NCBI RefSeq assembly: GCF_030655195.1
Contig: NZ_JAURWA010000014.1
Location: forward strand, 1-59,934
Direction of reading: 5' to 3'
Length of the DNA: 59,934 nucleotides
Source: Patulibacter sp.
GTDB lineage: Bacteria; Actinomycetota; Thermoleophilia; Solirubrobacterales; Solirubrobacteraceae
Shown here in pieces: positions 42,450 through 51,466 of this stretch. The notes under the pieces are model-generated. The model did not search any database. It had not been told where the DNA came from and saw nothing but the letters and a program-made list of their open reading frames with translations. Both the position numbers and the translations under genes were made by a program. The first letter of the stretch is position 1. Each line of letters starts with the position of its first letter.

Positions 42450-42977
42450 TCAGGCGAGCTCGCGACGCAGGACGACGAGCTCGAGGTCGTCGCGCCGGGG
42501 GCGCCCGTAGCGCTCGTCGCCGTAGGGGAACGGCTGCGTCCGGCCGGTCGGCGCATAGCCGCGGCGCTCGTACCAGGCGATCAGCTCGGTGCGCTGCCGG
42601 ATCACCGACAGGTGCAGCGCCGAGGCGTCCCACCGGTCCCGGACGTAGCGCTCGGCGCCGGCGAGGACCGCGGCGCCGGTCCCCCGGCCCTGGGCCTCGG
42701 GACGGACGGCGAACATCCCCAGGGCGGCGCCGTCGTCCGACACGCCGACGGCGCAGCAGGCCGTGGGGCGGGTCGGCTCGCCGACGACGAGCACGGCGTC
42801 CCGGACGCTCACCATCAGGTCGGCGACGAGACCGGGCGTCGTCCGCCCACCGTCGAGCAGGTCGGCCTCCGTCGTCCAGCCCGTGCGGCTCGGGGCGCCG
42901 CGGTAGGCGTCCTGGACCAGCTGCAGGACGCCGGGCAGCGCGGTGATGCCGGCGAAGCGGACGTCCGCGGCGCTCAC
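42450..42977 (-). CDS. GNAT-family N-acetyltransferase
   Basis: A 175-residue acetyltransferase. The acetyl-CoA loop is 'MFAVRPEAQGRGTGAAVLAGAERYV' (QGRGTG), and the C-terminal 'LIAWYERRGYAPTGRTQPFPYG' is the usual late GNAT motif. The substrate is unknown. The GTG overlaps the stop of the preceding GNAT gene (GTGA), so the two acetyltransferases are translated together at the end of a dapB-led unit. Confidence 0.87.
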   Translation of the reverse strand: MSAADVRFAGITALPGVLQLVQDAYRGAPSRTGWTTEADLLDGGRTTPGLVADLMVSVRDAVLVVGEPTRPTACCAVGVSDDGAALGMFAVRPEAQGRGTGAAVLAGAERYVRDRWDASALHLSVIRQRTELIAWYERRGYAPTGRTQPFPYGDERYGRPRRDDLELVVLRRELA

Positions 42978-43492
42978 AGCTCGCGGCTCCAGGCGAGGGT
43001 CCCGCCGACGCCGGGCTCCGCGTCGGGCTCGCGCTCCCAGCCGCGGTGCTCGAGGAACCGCGCCGCCCACCAGTTGCCCTCGTGCAGCCGGGTCCTGGCG
43101 GTCTGCGCGGCGCGTCCGCCGCGGACGGCGCGCAGGGCGTCCTCGGCGTGCGCGAGCAGGGCGGTGCCGACGCCGCAGTTCTGCGCGATCGGGTGGACGA
43201 CGAGGTGGGTCAGGACGCCGTCGGCGACCTCGACGTCGTACGGCCCCCGGGGGATCAGCCACCAGGCCATCCCGATCAGGCGGTCCCCCTCGGTCACGAC
43301 GACGCCGAGCTCGTCGCCGGTGGCCCGGTCGCGGTCCGGCCGCAGCCGCCCGGCCCACTCCGCCCGCAGGTCGTCGAGCTCCATCAGCGCGACCCGCCGC
43401 GGCTCCAGCTCGGCGTAGGCGTGATGGGCGACCGCGAGGACGACCCCGGCGATCGTGTCGGCGTCCTCCGGGGTGGCGGGGCGCAGCTCCAC
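42974..43492 (-). CDS. GNAT-family N-acetyltransferase
   Basis: A 172-residue acetyltransferase beginning 'VELRPATPEDADTIAGVVLAV'. The cofactor loop is atypical: 'THLVVHPIAQNCGVGTALLAHAEDAL' has Gln-Asn-Cys-Gly-Val-Gly where Q/RxxGxG/A is expected, which still fits the pattern. The late motif is 'EGNWWAARFLEHRGWEREPD'. The substrate is unknown. The GTG at 43492 lies 5 nt after the dapB stop. The tandem GNAT pair does not look like a recent duplication, since the two proteins share little. Confidence 0.85.
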   Translation of the reverse strand: MELRPATPEDADTIAGVVLAVAHHAYAELEPRRVALMELDDLRAEWAGRLRPDRDRATGDELGVVVTEGDRLIGMAWWLIPRGPYDVEVADGVLTHLVVHPIAQNCGVGTALLAHAEDALRAVRGGRAAQTARTRLHEGNWWAARFLEHRGWEREPDAEPGVGGTLAWSREL

Positions 43493-43497
43493 GGGCG

Positions 43498-44169
43498 TCA
43501 GTCCTCGAAGAGCAGCCGGTCGAGGCCCACGGTCGGGGAGCGCTGCAGACCGGCCACGCGGCGGACGGCGAGGACGACGCCCGGCATGAACGACGAGCGG
43601 TCGAGGGAGTCGTGCCGGATCGTCAGGGTCTCGCCGAGGCCCCCGAGGATGACCTCCTGGTGGGCGACCAGGCCGGGCAGGCGCACGGAGTGGATGGGCG
43701 GCGCGACGCCGGTCGCGGCCTCCATCTGCCGGGCGGTGTGGGCGGCGGTGCCCGAGGGGGCGTCGAGCTTCTTGTCGTGGTGCAGCTCGATGATCTCCGC
43801 CTTCTGCATGTGCCGGGCGGCCTCCGTCGCGAAGCGCATCATCAGGACCGCGCCGATGGCGAAGTTCGGGCCGAAGAAGACGTTGGCGCCGGTCTTCCCC
43901 TCGAGCGCGGCGAGGTCCCACCCCGACGTGCCGATCACGACGTGGACGCCGGCCGCGAGGCACTGCAGGGCGTTGTCGACGACCTGGTCGGGGTGCGTGA
44001 AGTCCACGACGACGTCGGCGTCGGGCAGCACGTCCGCGAGCGTCGTGTCGAGGCCCGGGTCGGCGCGCCCCGTGAGGACCAGTCCGTCGGCGGCCTCCAC
44101 CGCGTCGCAGACCGTGCTGCCCATGCGACCGGCGGCCCCGGCCACCGCGACGCGGATCTCGCTGCTCAT
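43498..44169 (-). CDS. dapB: 4-Hydroxy-tetrahydrodipicolinate reductase
   Basis: A 223-residue NAD(P)H-dependent enzyme after DapA in the DAP pathway. The N-terminal Rossmann motif is 'VAVAGAAGRMGSTVCDAVEA', with 'VVDFTHPDQVVDNAL', 'VVIGTSGW', 'FFGPNFAIGAVLMMRFATEAA', the catalytic 'IIELHHDKKLDAPSGTA' and 'HSVRLPGLVAHQEVILGGLGETLTIRHDS'. It is slightly shorter than the usual 245-270 residues. GACGAT stands 6 nt before the ATG. Confidence 0.95.
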   Translation of the reverse strand: MSSEIRVAVAGAAGRMGSTVCDAVEAADGLVLTGRADPGLDTTLADVLPDADVVVDFTHPDQVVDNALQCLAAGVHVVIGTSGWDLAALEGKTGANVFFGPNFAIGAVLMMRFATEAARHMQKAEIIELHHDKKLDAPSGTAAHTARQMEAATGVAPPIHSVRLPGLVAHQEVILGGLGETLTIRHDSLDRSSFMPGVVLAVRRVAGLQRSPTVGLDRLLFED

Positions 44170-44245
44170 CGGGTCATCGTCGCACGGCGGATCGGCCGGG
44201 CGGCGTGCGCGTGCCGTGGCGGGGCGTCCGCCCTCGCCTCCCTGA

Positions 44246-46453
44246 TTGACTCCCGCCATCTCCGGGCGACCGATCATCCCGATCCTCCGGCGCCTCGCCG
44301 CCGTCTCCTGGCCCACGCGGGTCGCGGCGCTCGTCGCGCTCGTCGTGGCCGGGGTCGGTGCGCTGGGTCCGGTCCGCCCGGTCGGTGCGGCCGCGGTGGC
44401 GGTCCTCGTCGGCCTCGCCGGCCACGGGCTGATCGGCTCGGCGACCGGGCGCCTGCCGTGGGCGACCCGGACGGGCGTCGCCGTCGGCGCCGGTGCGCTC
44501 GTCGCCGTGGTCCCGCTGCTGGGGCTGGCGGACGCCGGGTGGTTCGGGCCCCTCGGCGTGGCCGCCGTCGGCGTGCTGCTCGTGCTCTGCGCGGCGTCCG
44601 GGCCCGGGCGCTCCCGCCGGGTCGGCGCGCTGCCCGTCGTGCTGCTCGCGCTCGCCGGCGCGGGGGCCGCCGTCCTCCCGGCCTACGCGTTCGACGTCGG
44701 GGGCCGCGACGCCGGCTTCTACGTGATGACCTCGGAGCACCTGCGCGCCGACGGCGGGCTCGACCTGTCGCTGGACCGGGACGTCCGCGACGGGCTGCGC
44801 GACCAGGCGCCGACCCTGGGCGTCGACGACGAGAAGCCGCTCCCCGGGTTCTTCGTCCGGGGCACCGACGCCGGCGGGACCACGAGCGTCGTGCCGCACG
44901 GCTACCACCTGACGCCCGCCGCGATGGCCGGCGGGGCGACGGTCACCGGTGGCGGAGGGCAGTGGGTGATCACGCTGCTGGGCGGCGTCCTGGTGCTCCT
45001 GGCCGCGGGGGTCGCGGCGCTGCTGGTGCGCCCCGGACTGCGGACGGTCGCGACCGTGGCCGCCGCGCTGCTCCTGGCCGGCAACGCGGCGCTGATCTAC
45101 TTCTCGCGCTACCCGATGACGGAGGTGCCCTCGGGCGTGGTCCTCCTGACCGCCGGACTCGCCGCCGCGGCCGCCCTGCGCGGCGCAGGGCCGCGGGTGG
45201 CGATCCTCGCCGGCGCCGCCCTGGGCACCGCGCCGCTCGTGCGCCCCGACGCCTGGCCCCTCCTGGTGGTCGCCCCCGTCGCGGCGCTGCTCCTGCACGG
45301 CGCGGGCGGGCGGCGGCTCTCGCGGGCGTTCGCCGCGGGCCTCGTGCCGCTGGTCGTCCTGGCGGCCCTGCGCGCCCTGACCGCGTCGCGCGGCTACACC
45401 CTCGAGACGATCGGCTACGTCCTGGGCGGGGTCTCCCCCACCGTCGTCGTGCTCGGGCTCGCGATCCTCGCCGGTGGTCTCTGCACCGCCGTCGTCCTGC
45501 TGCCCGAGGCACCGCTCCGCCGGGCGGGAGCCCGGCTCGGCGCCACCGCGGACGACGCGCGCGTGCGCCGCGTCCTGGCCGCCCTGGTGGTGCTCGGGGC
45601 CGTCGTGCTCGCCGTGCACCCGCCCGCCCTGGGCCTCGAGATCTTCCGCGAGTACGCGACGCGACCGGGCGTCCTGCTCGCCGGAGCCGGCGTCGCCGGC
45701 CTGCTGCTCGCCCCGACGGAGGCCCGCCGCCGGATCCCCCCGCTCCTCCCCCTGCTCGCGCTGGCGGTCGTCGCCCTGGGGCTCGTCGCCCGCGACCCGC
45801 AGGTCCTGGTGCCCGACCAGTACTGGACCGCACGCCGGTACCTGCCCGTCGCGCTGCCCGTCACCGCGGCGCTGGCGGGTCTCGCGGTCGCGCTGGCCTG
45901 GGGCGCCCGTCGCCGTGGTCGCGGCGGACTCGCCGTCGCCGTGCTGGCCCCGCTCCTGGCCGCGCTCGCGCTGGCGGGGTCGCTCTCGGACGCCCGGCAG
46001 GCGCTGACCGTCACCGAGTTCGACGGCGTGCCGCAGCAGGTGGACCGCATCGACGCGCTGATCACCGGCGAGGACCCGCTGGTCCTGATGGGCCCCGGGT
46101 ATGCCGCCTGGGGCGTCCTCGGTCCCGCGCTCGAGCTGCGCCAGGGCCGCGACGTGGTGATGCTGCGCGCCGCGCGGGACGACGGCGCACAGCGGACCGC
46201 GACCCTGGACGACCCGCGCTTCTCGCGGTGGCTCGGCGCCGTCGCCCGTCGTCGGCCGGTCTACCTCGTCACGGCGAACGTGCCGCCGTTCGGCATCGCG
46301 TCGAACGCCGCGGACGTCCGCCCGGAGACCGTCGGCAGCCTCCCCCTCGCGATCACGCAGATCGACCAGCGGGTCGGCGGGCCGCCGACCTCGCACGCCA
46401 CGCAGACCGACCAGATCGCGGTCTACCGGCTCGCGCCGGGCACCGGGCGCTGA
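44246..46453 (+). CDS. Polytopic membrane protein, glycosyltransferase-C-like
   Basis: A 735-residue protein with roughly 12-15 hydrophobic segments. An Asp-containing first loop ('AFDVGGRDAGFYVMTSEHL', about 150-168), 'PHGYHLTP' and 'LIYFSRYPMTEVPSG' recall dolichyl-phosphate-mannose/polyprenol-phosphate-sugar-dependent GT-C enzymes, and a soluble C-terminal domain follows. Function is inferred from topology only. The start is uncertain: the only early in-frame option is TTG at 44246, with no clear Shine-Dalgarno or -10. It is divergent from dapB. Confidence 0.7.
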   Translation: MTPAISGRPIIPILRRLAAVSWPTRVAALVALVVAGVGALGPVRPVGAAAVAVLVGLAGHGLIGSATGRLPWATRTGVAVGAGALVAVVPLLGLADAGWFGPLGVAAVGVLLVLCAASGPGRSRRVGALPVVLLALAGAGAAVLPAYAFDVGGRDAGFYVMTSEHLRADGGLDLSLDRDVRDGLRDQAPTLGVDDEKPLPGFFVRGTDAGGTTSVVPHGYHLTPAAMAGGATVTGGGGQWVITLLGGVLVLLAAGVAALLVRPGLRTVATVAAALLLAGNAALIYFSRYPMTEVPSGVVLLTAGLAAAAALRGAGPRVAILAGAALGTAPLVRPDAWPLLVVAPVAALLLHGAGGRRLSRAFAAGLVPLVVLAALRALTASRGYTLETIGYVLGGVSPTVVVLGLAILAGGLCTAVVLLPEAPLRRAGARLGATADDARVRRVLAALVVLGAVVLAVHPPALGLEIFREYATRPGVLLAGAGVAGLLLAPTEARRRIPPLLPLLALAVVALGLVARDPQVLVPDQYWTARRYLPVALPVTAALAGLAVALAWGARRRGRGGLAVAVLAPLLAALALAGSLSDARQALTVTEFDGVPQQVDRIDALITGEDPLVLMGPGYAAWGVLGPALELRQGRDVVMLRAARDDGAQRTATLDDPRFSRWLGAVARRRPVYLVTANVPPFGIASNAADVRPETVGSLPLAITQIDQRVGGPPTSHATQTDQIAVYRLAPGTGR

Positions 46454-46486
46454 GCCCGGCCCGGCGCCGCCGGCACCGCCCGGCCC

Positions 46487-47809
46487 TCAGGCGCCCGGCA
46501 GGTGCCCGGCGACCGGGGCCAGCGCCGCCCGGAAGGCGTCCTCGTCCGGCCCCACGCCCGCGGCCGAGAGGCCGGCCGGGGCGTAGAGGTCGGCAGCGAG
46601 GGCGCGGACGTCCTCGGCCGTCACCGCGTCGATCCGCTCGGCGACCTCGTGCGGGGTCCGCAGCTCGAGGTCGTGCAGGACCGACCGACCCAGCACGTGC
46701 ATCCGCGCCTGCGTGGACTCGAGGCCCAGGAGCAGACGGGCGCGCGCGTTCTGCTTCGCCCGGGTCAGCTCGGTGTCGTCGACGAGCTCGCTCGAGATGC
46801 GGGCCAGCTCCGCCGCGACGATCTGCAGCGCCTCGGCGAGGTTCTCCGCCCGCGTCCCCAGGTAGACGCCGGCCATGCCGCCGCCCTTGTGCTGGTCGTC
46901 GAAGGACGCCACGGCGTAGGCCAGCCCGCGATCCTCGCGGACCGCGCGGAACAGGCGCGACGACGGCGTGCCGCCGAGGATCGTGTCGAGCACGCGCAGC
47001 GCGTAGCGCCGCTCGTCGCCCATCCCGGGACCGCGACCGGCGATCGCGATCTGGACCTGCTCGGTGTCGCGCCGGCGGAAGATGACCCGCGGCGTGGTCG
47101 CCGGAGCGGAGCCCGGATCGTTCGTGTCCTCCGGGCGCCCGGTGCCGGGGTCGGCCGGTACGGCGGTCGCCGCGGCCAGCTCGCAGAGCCGGTCGTGGTC
47201 GACCGCGCCGGCGGCCGCGACGACGATGCGGCCGGGCCGGTAGCGCCCGGCGTAGAAGTCGCGCAGCGTGTCCCCGTCGGTGCCCGAGACGACCTCGGGG
47301 GTCCCGATGACCGGGCGCCCGAGGGCGTGCGGCCCGAAGACGGCCGTCGGCAGCAGCTCGAAGACGAGCTCCTCCGGGTCGTCGTCGATCATCGAGATCT
47401 CCTCGAGCACGATCTTGCGCTCGAGGGCCAGGTCCGCGTCCTGCAGGAGCGGGGCCGCGACCATCTCGCCGAGCATCGGGAACGCGCCCGGCAGCTCGTC
47501 GGCGAGGACGCGCGCGACCACCGCGGTCTCGTCGCGGCTGGTCGCCGCGTTGAGGTCGCCGCCCAGAGCGTCGAAGCGCTGGTCGACCTCGGTCGAGGTG
47601 AACGACCGCGTCCCCCGGAACAGCATGTGCTCCAGCAGGTGCGCGCGGCCGGCCTCCTCGTCCCGCTCGTGGCGGGCACCCGTGCCGACCCACACGCCGA
47701 CGGCCACGGACAGCGCCGAGCCGATCGACTCGGAGACGACCGTCACCCCCGACGGCAGCCGCGTGATGCGCTGCTCGTCGGAGGTGGTGTGGGACGACGG
47801 GGTGGCGAT
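46487..47809 (-). CDS. M16-family metallopeptidase
   Basis: A 440-residue zinc peptidase of the pitrilysin/processing-peptidase family. The inverted zinc motif HxxEH reads 'AHLLEHMLFRGT', with the third ligand in the downstream Glu-rich helix ('LALERKIVLEEISMIDDDPEE'). The inactive second half contains 'RYALRVLDTILGGTPSSRLFRAVREDRGLAYAV'. It follows pnp, a frequent actinobacterial order. No ATG/GTG/TTG lies between the pnp stop and the first beta strand. The ATC at 47807-47809, 4 nt after the pnp TAG, is the simplest start. A GTG at 47881 inside pnp is the alternative. Confidence 0.85.
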   Translation of the reverse strand: MATPSSHTTSDEQRITRLPSGVTVVSESIGSALSVAVGVWVGTGARHERDEEAGRAHLLEHMLFRGTRSFTSTEVDQRFDALGGDLNAATSRDETAVVARVLADELPGAFPMLGEMVAAPLLQDADLALERKIVLEEISMIDDDPEELVFELLPTAVFGPHALGRPVIGTPEVVSGTDGDTLRDFYAGRYRPGRIVVAAAGAVDHDRLCELAAATAVPADPGTGRPEDTNDPGSAPATTPRVIFRRRDTEQVQIAIAGRGPGMGDERRYALRVLDTILGGTPSSRLFRAVREDRGLAYAVASFDDQHKGGGMAGVYLGTRAENLAEALQIVAAELARISSELVDDTELTRAKQNARARLLLGLESTQARMHVLGRSVLHDLELRTPHEVAERIDAVTAEDVRALAADLYAPAGLSAAGVGPDEDAFRAALAPVAGHLPGA

Positions 47810-47813
47810 GGGA

Positions 47814-50126
47814 CTAGTCCCGGCCGCCGGAGCGCTCGCGACGACGACGCGGGGGCCGGTCGCCGCCCTCGCCGCCGCCACCGCTCTCGCCGTCGCGGTC
47901 GCGACGGGGCGGGCGTCCGCCACCGTCGCCGTCACGGCGCGGCGGACGGTCGCCGCCGCCACCGCCGCCGCGCGGGCCGCCGGACTTCTTCAGGTCCTTC
48001 AGCTCCTCGGCGGTCTTGCCGGCGATCTCGGGGTCGTCCGAGAGGCGCAGGCCGACGCGGCCGCGCTCGCGGTCCAGCTCGGCGACGCGCACCTTGATGA
48101 CGTCGCCCTGCGAGAGGACCTCCTCGACCGTGTCGACGCGCTTGCCCGGCGAGACGTTCGAGATGTGCAGCAGGCCGTCGGTGCCTTTGATGAGCTCGAC
48201 GAAGGCGCCGAACGTCGTCGTCTTGACGACCTTGCCGTCGAACTCGTCGCCGAGCGCCACGTCGCGGGTCATCGAGTTGATGCGCTCGATCAGGGCGTCG
48301 CCCTTGGCGCCCGAGGACGAGTAGACGTTGATCGTGCCGTCGTCGGAGATGTCGATCTGGGCCTCGAACTCCTCCTGGAGCCCGCGGATCGTCTCGCCGC
48401 CCTTGCCGATGATCATGCCGATCTTCTCGGTGTCGATCTTCGTCGAGAGGATGCGCGGCGCGTAGAGCGAGAGCTCGGCGTTCGGGCCGTCGATGACGGC
48501 CTTCATCTTGCCGAGGATCTCGAGGCGCGCGTCCTTGGCCTGGGCCAGGGCGTCGCGCAGGATCTCGAACGTGACGCCCGTGATCTTGATGTCCATCTGG
48601 AGGGCGGTGATGCCCTCCTCGGTGCCCGCGACCTTGAAGTCCATGTCGCCGAGGTGGTCCTCGACGCCGGCGATGTCGGTGAGGACGATGTAGTCGTCGC
48701 CCTCCTTGATCAGGCCCATGGCGATGCCGGCCACCGGGGCGGTGATCGGCACGCCGGCCTGCATCAGCGACAGCGACGAGCCGCAGACGGACGCCATCGA
48801 GGAGGAGCCGTTGGACTCGAGGATGTCCGACACGACGCGGATCGTGTACGGGAAGTCCTCGATCGACGGGACGACCGGCACGAGCGCCCGCTCGGCCAGG
48901 GCGCCGTGACCGATGTCACGACGCTTCGGGCCGCCCAGGCGGCCCGCCTCGCCGACGGAGAACGGCGGGAAGTTGTAGTGGTGCCAGTAGTAGCGGTTGG
49001 TCTCGAGACCGAGGGTGTCCAGCCGCATCTCCTCCTTCAGCGTGCCGAGGGAGACGACGGACAGCGCCTGCGTCTGACCACGGGTGAAGAGGGCCGAGCC
49101 GTGCGTGCGCGGGGCGGTGCCGGTCTCGATCGTGATCTTGCGGATCTCGGTGGCCTCGCGGCCGTCCGGGCGCACCTTCTGGACCGCGATGCGGTCGCGG
49201 ATGGCGGCCTTCTCGAGCGCGTCGACGACGGCCTTGACGGCCTTCTTGTGCTCCGCGTCGTCGTCCTCGGTGACGTTCGCGTCGTAGGCGGCCTGCTTGG
49301 CGGCGTCGGTCTCGTCCTCGCGGTCGAGCTTGTCGACGACCTGCGTGGCCTTCTCGATCTTCTTGCCGTGGGACTTCTTGATCTTCGCCAGGAGCTTCGC
49401 GTCGATCGAGGGGCCCTCGTGCGGCGTCTTCTCCTTGCCGACGAGCTTGCGCAGCTCGAGCTGGGCCTCGACGAGCTTCTTGATCGCGTCGTGCGCGATG
49501 TCCAGCGCGTCGAGGATCTCGGCCTCGGGGATGACGTTGGCGCCGGCCTCGACCATGAGGATCGCGTCGGCGGTGCCGGCGACGATGAGGTCGAGATCGC
49601 TCTCGCCGTCCTCCAGCAGGGAGGCCTCGGGCGGGTTGACGACGATGGTGCCGTCGATCTTGCCGATGCGCACGGCACCGATCGGCTCGGGCAGCGGGAT
49701 CGAGGAGATCGTCAGCGCGGCGGAGGCGCCGTTCATCGCGAGGATGTCGTACGGGTGCTCGTGGTCGACCGAGATCGGCATCGCGACGACCTGCGTCTCG
49801 TAGCGCCAGTTCTTCGGCAGCAGCGGCCGGATCGGCCGGTCGATCATGCGGGCGGTCAGCGTCGCCTTCTCGCCGGCGCGGCCCTCGCGCTTGAAGAAGG
49901 AGCCGGGGATCTTGCCCGCGGCGTAGGACCGCTCCTCGACGTCCACCGTCAGCGGCAGGAAGTCGAAGTCCTTGATGCGGCCGGTGGAGGCGGTGCAGAG
50001 GACGATGGTGTCGCCCTGCCGCACGGTGACCGCGCCGGAAGCCTGCTTGGCGAGCTTGCCGGTCTCGAAGGTGATCTCCTTGCCGGAGATCTCCACGGTG
50101 ACCGTCGTCACGTCGTCGTGACTCAT
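47814..50126 (-). CDS. pnp: Polyribonucleotide nucleotidyltransferase (PNPase)
   Basis: A 770-residue phosphorolytic 3'-5' exoribonuclease of mRNA turnover. It has two RNase PH cores ('YAAGKIPGSFFKREGRAGEKATLTARMIDRPIRPL' and 'VSDILESNGSSSMASVCGSSLSLMQAGVPI'), a KH domain ('IGMIIGKGGETIRGLQEEFEAQIDI'), and S1 ('GKVVKTTTFGAFVELIKGTDGLLHISNV'). A Gly/Arg/Pro tail of about 55 residues with repeated Asp-Arg-Pro-Pro-Arg-Arg closes it and could bind RNA. The ATG has GAGGAA 7 nt upstream. Confidence 0.97.
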   Translation of the reverse strand: MSHDDVTTVTVEISGKEITFETGKLAKQASGAVTVRQGDTIVLCTASTGRIKDFDFLPLTVDVEERSYAAGKIPGSFFKREGRAGEKATLTARMIDRPIRPLLPKNWRYETQVVAMPISVDHEHPYDILAMNGASAALTISSIPLPEPIGAVRIGKIDGTIVVNPPEASLLEDGESDLDLIVAGTADAILMVEAGANVIPEAEILDALDIAHDAIKKLVEAQLELRKLVGKEKTPHEGPSIDAKLLAKIKKSHGKKIEKATQVVDKLDREDETDAAKQAAYDANVTEDDDAEHKKAVKAVVDALEKAAIRDRIAVQKVRPDGREATEIRKITIETGTAPRTHGSALFTRGQTQALSVVSLGTLKEEMRLDTLGLETNRYYWHHYNFPPFSVGEAGRLGGPKRRDIGHGALAERALVPVVPSIEDFPYTIRVVSDILESNGSSSMASVCGSSLSLMQAGVPITAPVAGIAMGLIKEGDDYIVLTDIAGVEDHLGDMDFKVAGTEEGITALQMDIKITGVTFEILRDALAQAKDARLEILGKMKAVIDGPNAELSLYAPRILSTKIDTEKIGMIIGKGGETIRGLQEEFEAQIDISDDGTINVYSSSGAKGDALIERINSMTRDVALGDEFDGKVVKTTTFGAFVELIKGTDGLLHISNVSPGKRVDTVEEVLSQGDVIKVRVAELDRERGRVGLRLSDDPEIAGKTAEELKDLKKSGGPRGGGGGGDRPPRRDGDGGGRPPRRDRDGESGGGGEGGDRPPRRRRERSGGRD

Positions 50127-50141
50127 ATGTGTTCCTCGTCC

Positions 50142-50166
50142 GCGCGCCCCATCGGATCGGGCGCGC
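50142..50166 (-). promoter_or_regulatory. 5'-leader hairpin of pnp
   Basis: GCGCGCCC (50142-50149) and GGGCGCGC (50159-50166) form a perfect 8-bp stem with a 9-nt loop, just upstream of the pnp Shine-Dalgarno. PNPase genes elsewhere are autoregulated through a leader stem cut by RNase III, so this is a plausible site. A -10-like TAGGCT lies further up on the minus strand. Confidence 0.5.
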
Positions 50167-50283
50167 TGTCTTGATTCTCGTCGTTCCGAACGGAGCGAGC
50201 CTAACGGAACCCGTCGACGTGCAGGGGTGATGCCGATCGACCTGTGGTCCTCCCCCGCCGGGCCCCGGATACGATCGCCGTCC

Positions 50284-51411
50284 GTGTCGCGCCGCCCGTC
50301 CGTCCGCCCGCTGTCCTTCCACGCGGTCGCCGCCGTCCTCGCGGTCCTCGTCCTCGCCGCCTCGGCGGTGCTCGCCGTCGCCCGGCCCGCCGGGGCGTGC
50401 GCCTGCGGCATCGCGTACGGCTCGAAGGTCGGTACGGAGCGGGCGTTGCTGTCGCTGCAGGACGGGCGCGAGGAGATCGTCCTGGGCCTCGACCTCGCGG
50501 CCCCCGACGAGACCTCCTCCTCGGCGGCCCGCCGGCCGGCCGTGCTGCTGCCCACCCCCTCCACGCCGACCGTCACGCCGCTGGCCGAGGACCAGGCGAC
50601 GGTCTTCTCCGCGCTCGAGCTGGCCACGCGCCCGGTCCGGACCCCCGCCGGGGACGACGGCGACGGTGCGGTCGCCGCGGCGCCGCGGTCCGGCGTGTCC
50701 GTCCTCTCCCGCGAGCGGATCGGCGGCTACGACGTGACCCGTCTGCGGGCCGGCGACGCGGGCGAGCTGCGCGCGTGGCTGAACCGCGGCGGCTACGCCA
50801 CCCCCGCCGCCGCGGAGCCGATCCTGGCCGACTACGTCCGTCGCGACTGGGCCTTCGTCGCGATCCGCCTGGCGGATCCGGTCCGGGGCGAGCAGAGCAC
50901 CCTGAGCCCGCTGCGCATCTCGTTCGCGAGCGAGCGTCTCGTCTACCCCCTGCGCCTGAGCTCCGTCTCCGAGCGGCCCGTCGACGTCCAGCTGTACGTG
51001 GCCGGCGAGCACCGCGTCCTGGCGACGGGCTTCAACACGTTCTACGCCGGCACCGTCGCCGCGCTGGATCCCGCGCTCCCGGCGGCGGTCCGCCGCGTGG
51101 TGCGCGGTCGCTACCTGACCCGCCTGGGCATCGCGAGCGACGACCCGGCGGCGATCAGGAGCGACGTCTTCTTCCGCCAGGGCGCGAGCGACCGGCTCTT
51201 CCGGGCGTCGGACGACTACCCCTTCGAGACCGTGCAGAACTTCGCGCTGGGGCCGCTGCCGAAGGACCTGCCGGGTCAGGGCGACGACGCTCCGCTGAGC
51301 GACCCGCCGGGTGGCGCGGCGTGGCTGCTGCTCTTCCCCGCCGTCGCCCTGTCGGTGTTCCTCGTCTTCGTGGTGCTGCGGCTGCGGGAGCGGTTCATCC
51401 ACCGCGCCTGA
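50284..51411 (+). CDS. Exported membrane-anchored protein, DUF2330-like
   Basis: A 375-residue protein with a Sec signal (about 15-38), cleavage before 'CACG', a globular region, and a C-terminal TM anchor ('AWLLLFPAVALSVFLVFVVLRL', about 343-365) with a basic tail. The 'CACGIAYGSKVGTERALLSLQDGREEIVLGL' opening and 'YPLRLSSVSERPVDVQLYVAGEHRV' resemble DUF2330 proteins, which carry Cys near the mature N-terminus and are of unknown function. The GTG lies 8 nt after TACGAT (50270-50275). It is divergent from pnp. Confidence 0.72.
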   Translation: MSRRPSVRPLSFHAVAAVLAVLVLAASAVLAVARPAGACACGIAYGSKVGTERALLSLQDGREEIVLGLDLAAPDETSSSAARRPAVLLPTPSTPTVTPLAEDQATVFSALELATRPVRTPAGDDGDGAVAAAPRSGVSVLSRERIGGYDVTRLRAGDAGELRAWLNRGGYATPAAAEPILADYVRRDWAFVAIRLADPVRGEQSTLSPLRISFASERLVYPLRLSSVSERPVDVQLYVAGEHRVLATGFNTFYAGTVAALDPALPAAVRRVVRGRYLTRLGIASDDPAAIRSDVFFRQGASDRLFRASDDYPFETVQNFALGPLPKDLPGQGDDAPLSDPPGGAAWLLLFPAVALSVFLVFVVLRLRERFIHRA

Positions 51412-51420
51412 ACGGCCGGA

Positions 51421-51450
51421 GGTCCGCCGCGCGTCGGGGCGCGGCGGACC
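51421..51450. terminator. Perfect 12-bp hairpin between convergent genes
   Basis: GGTCCGCCGCGC (51421-51432) and GCGCGGCGGACC (51439-51450) pair around GTCGGG. It lies 9 nt after the DUF2330-like gene stop and 16 nt before the convergent collagen-like gene stop, serving both strands. Confidence 0.65.
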
Positions 51451-51466
51451 CGACCCCCCGGGGTGA

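Noticed and set aside
42943-47085. A 1380-codon plus-strand open frame across dapB and the membrane-protein gene
   Set aside because: Arg/Pro/Ala-rich frame overlapping real genes on both strands; a GC artefact.
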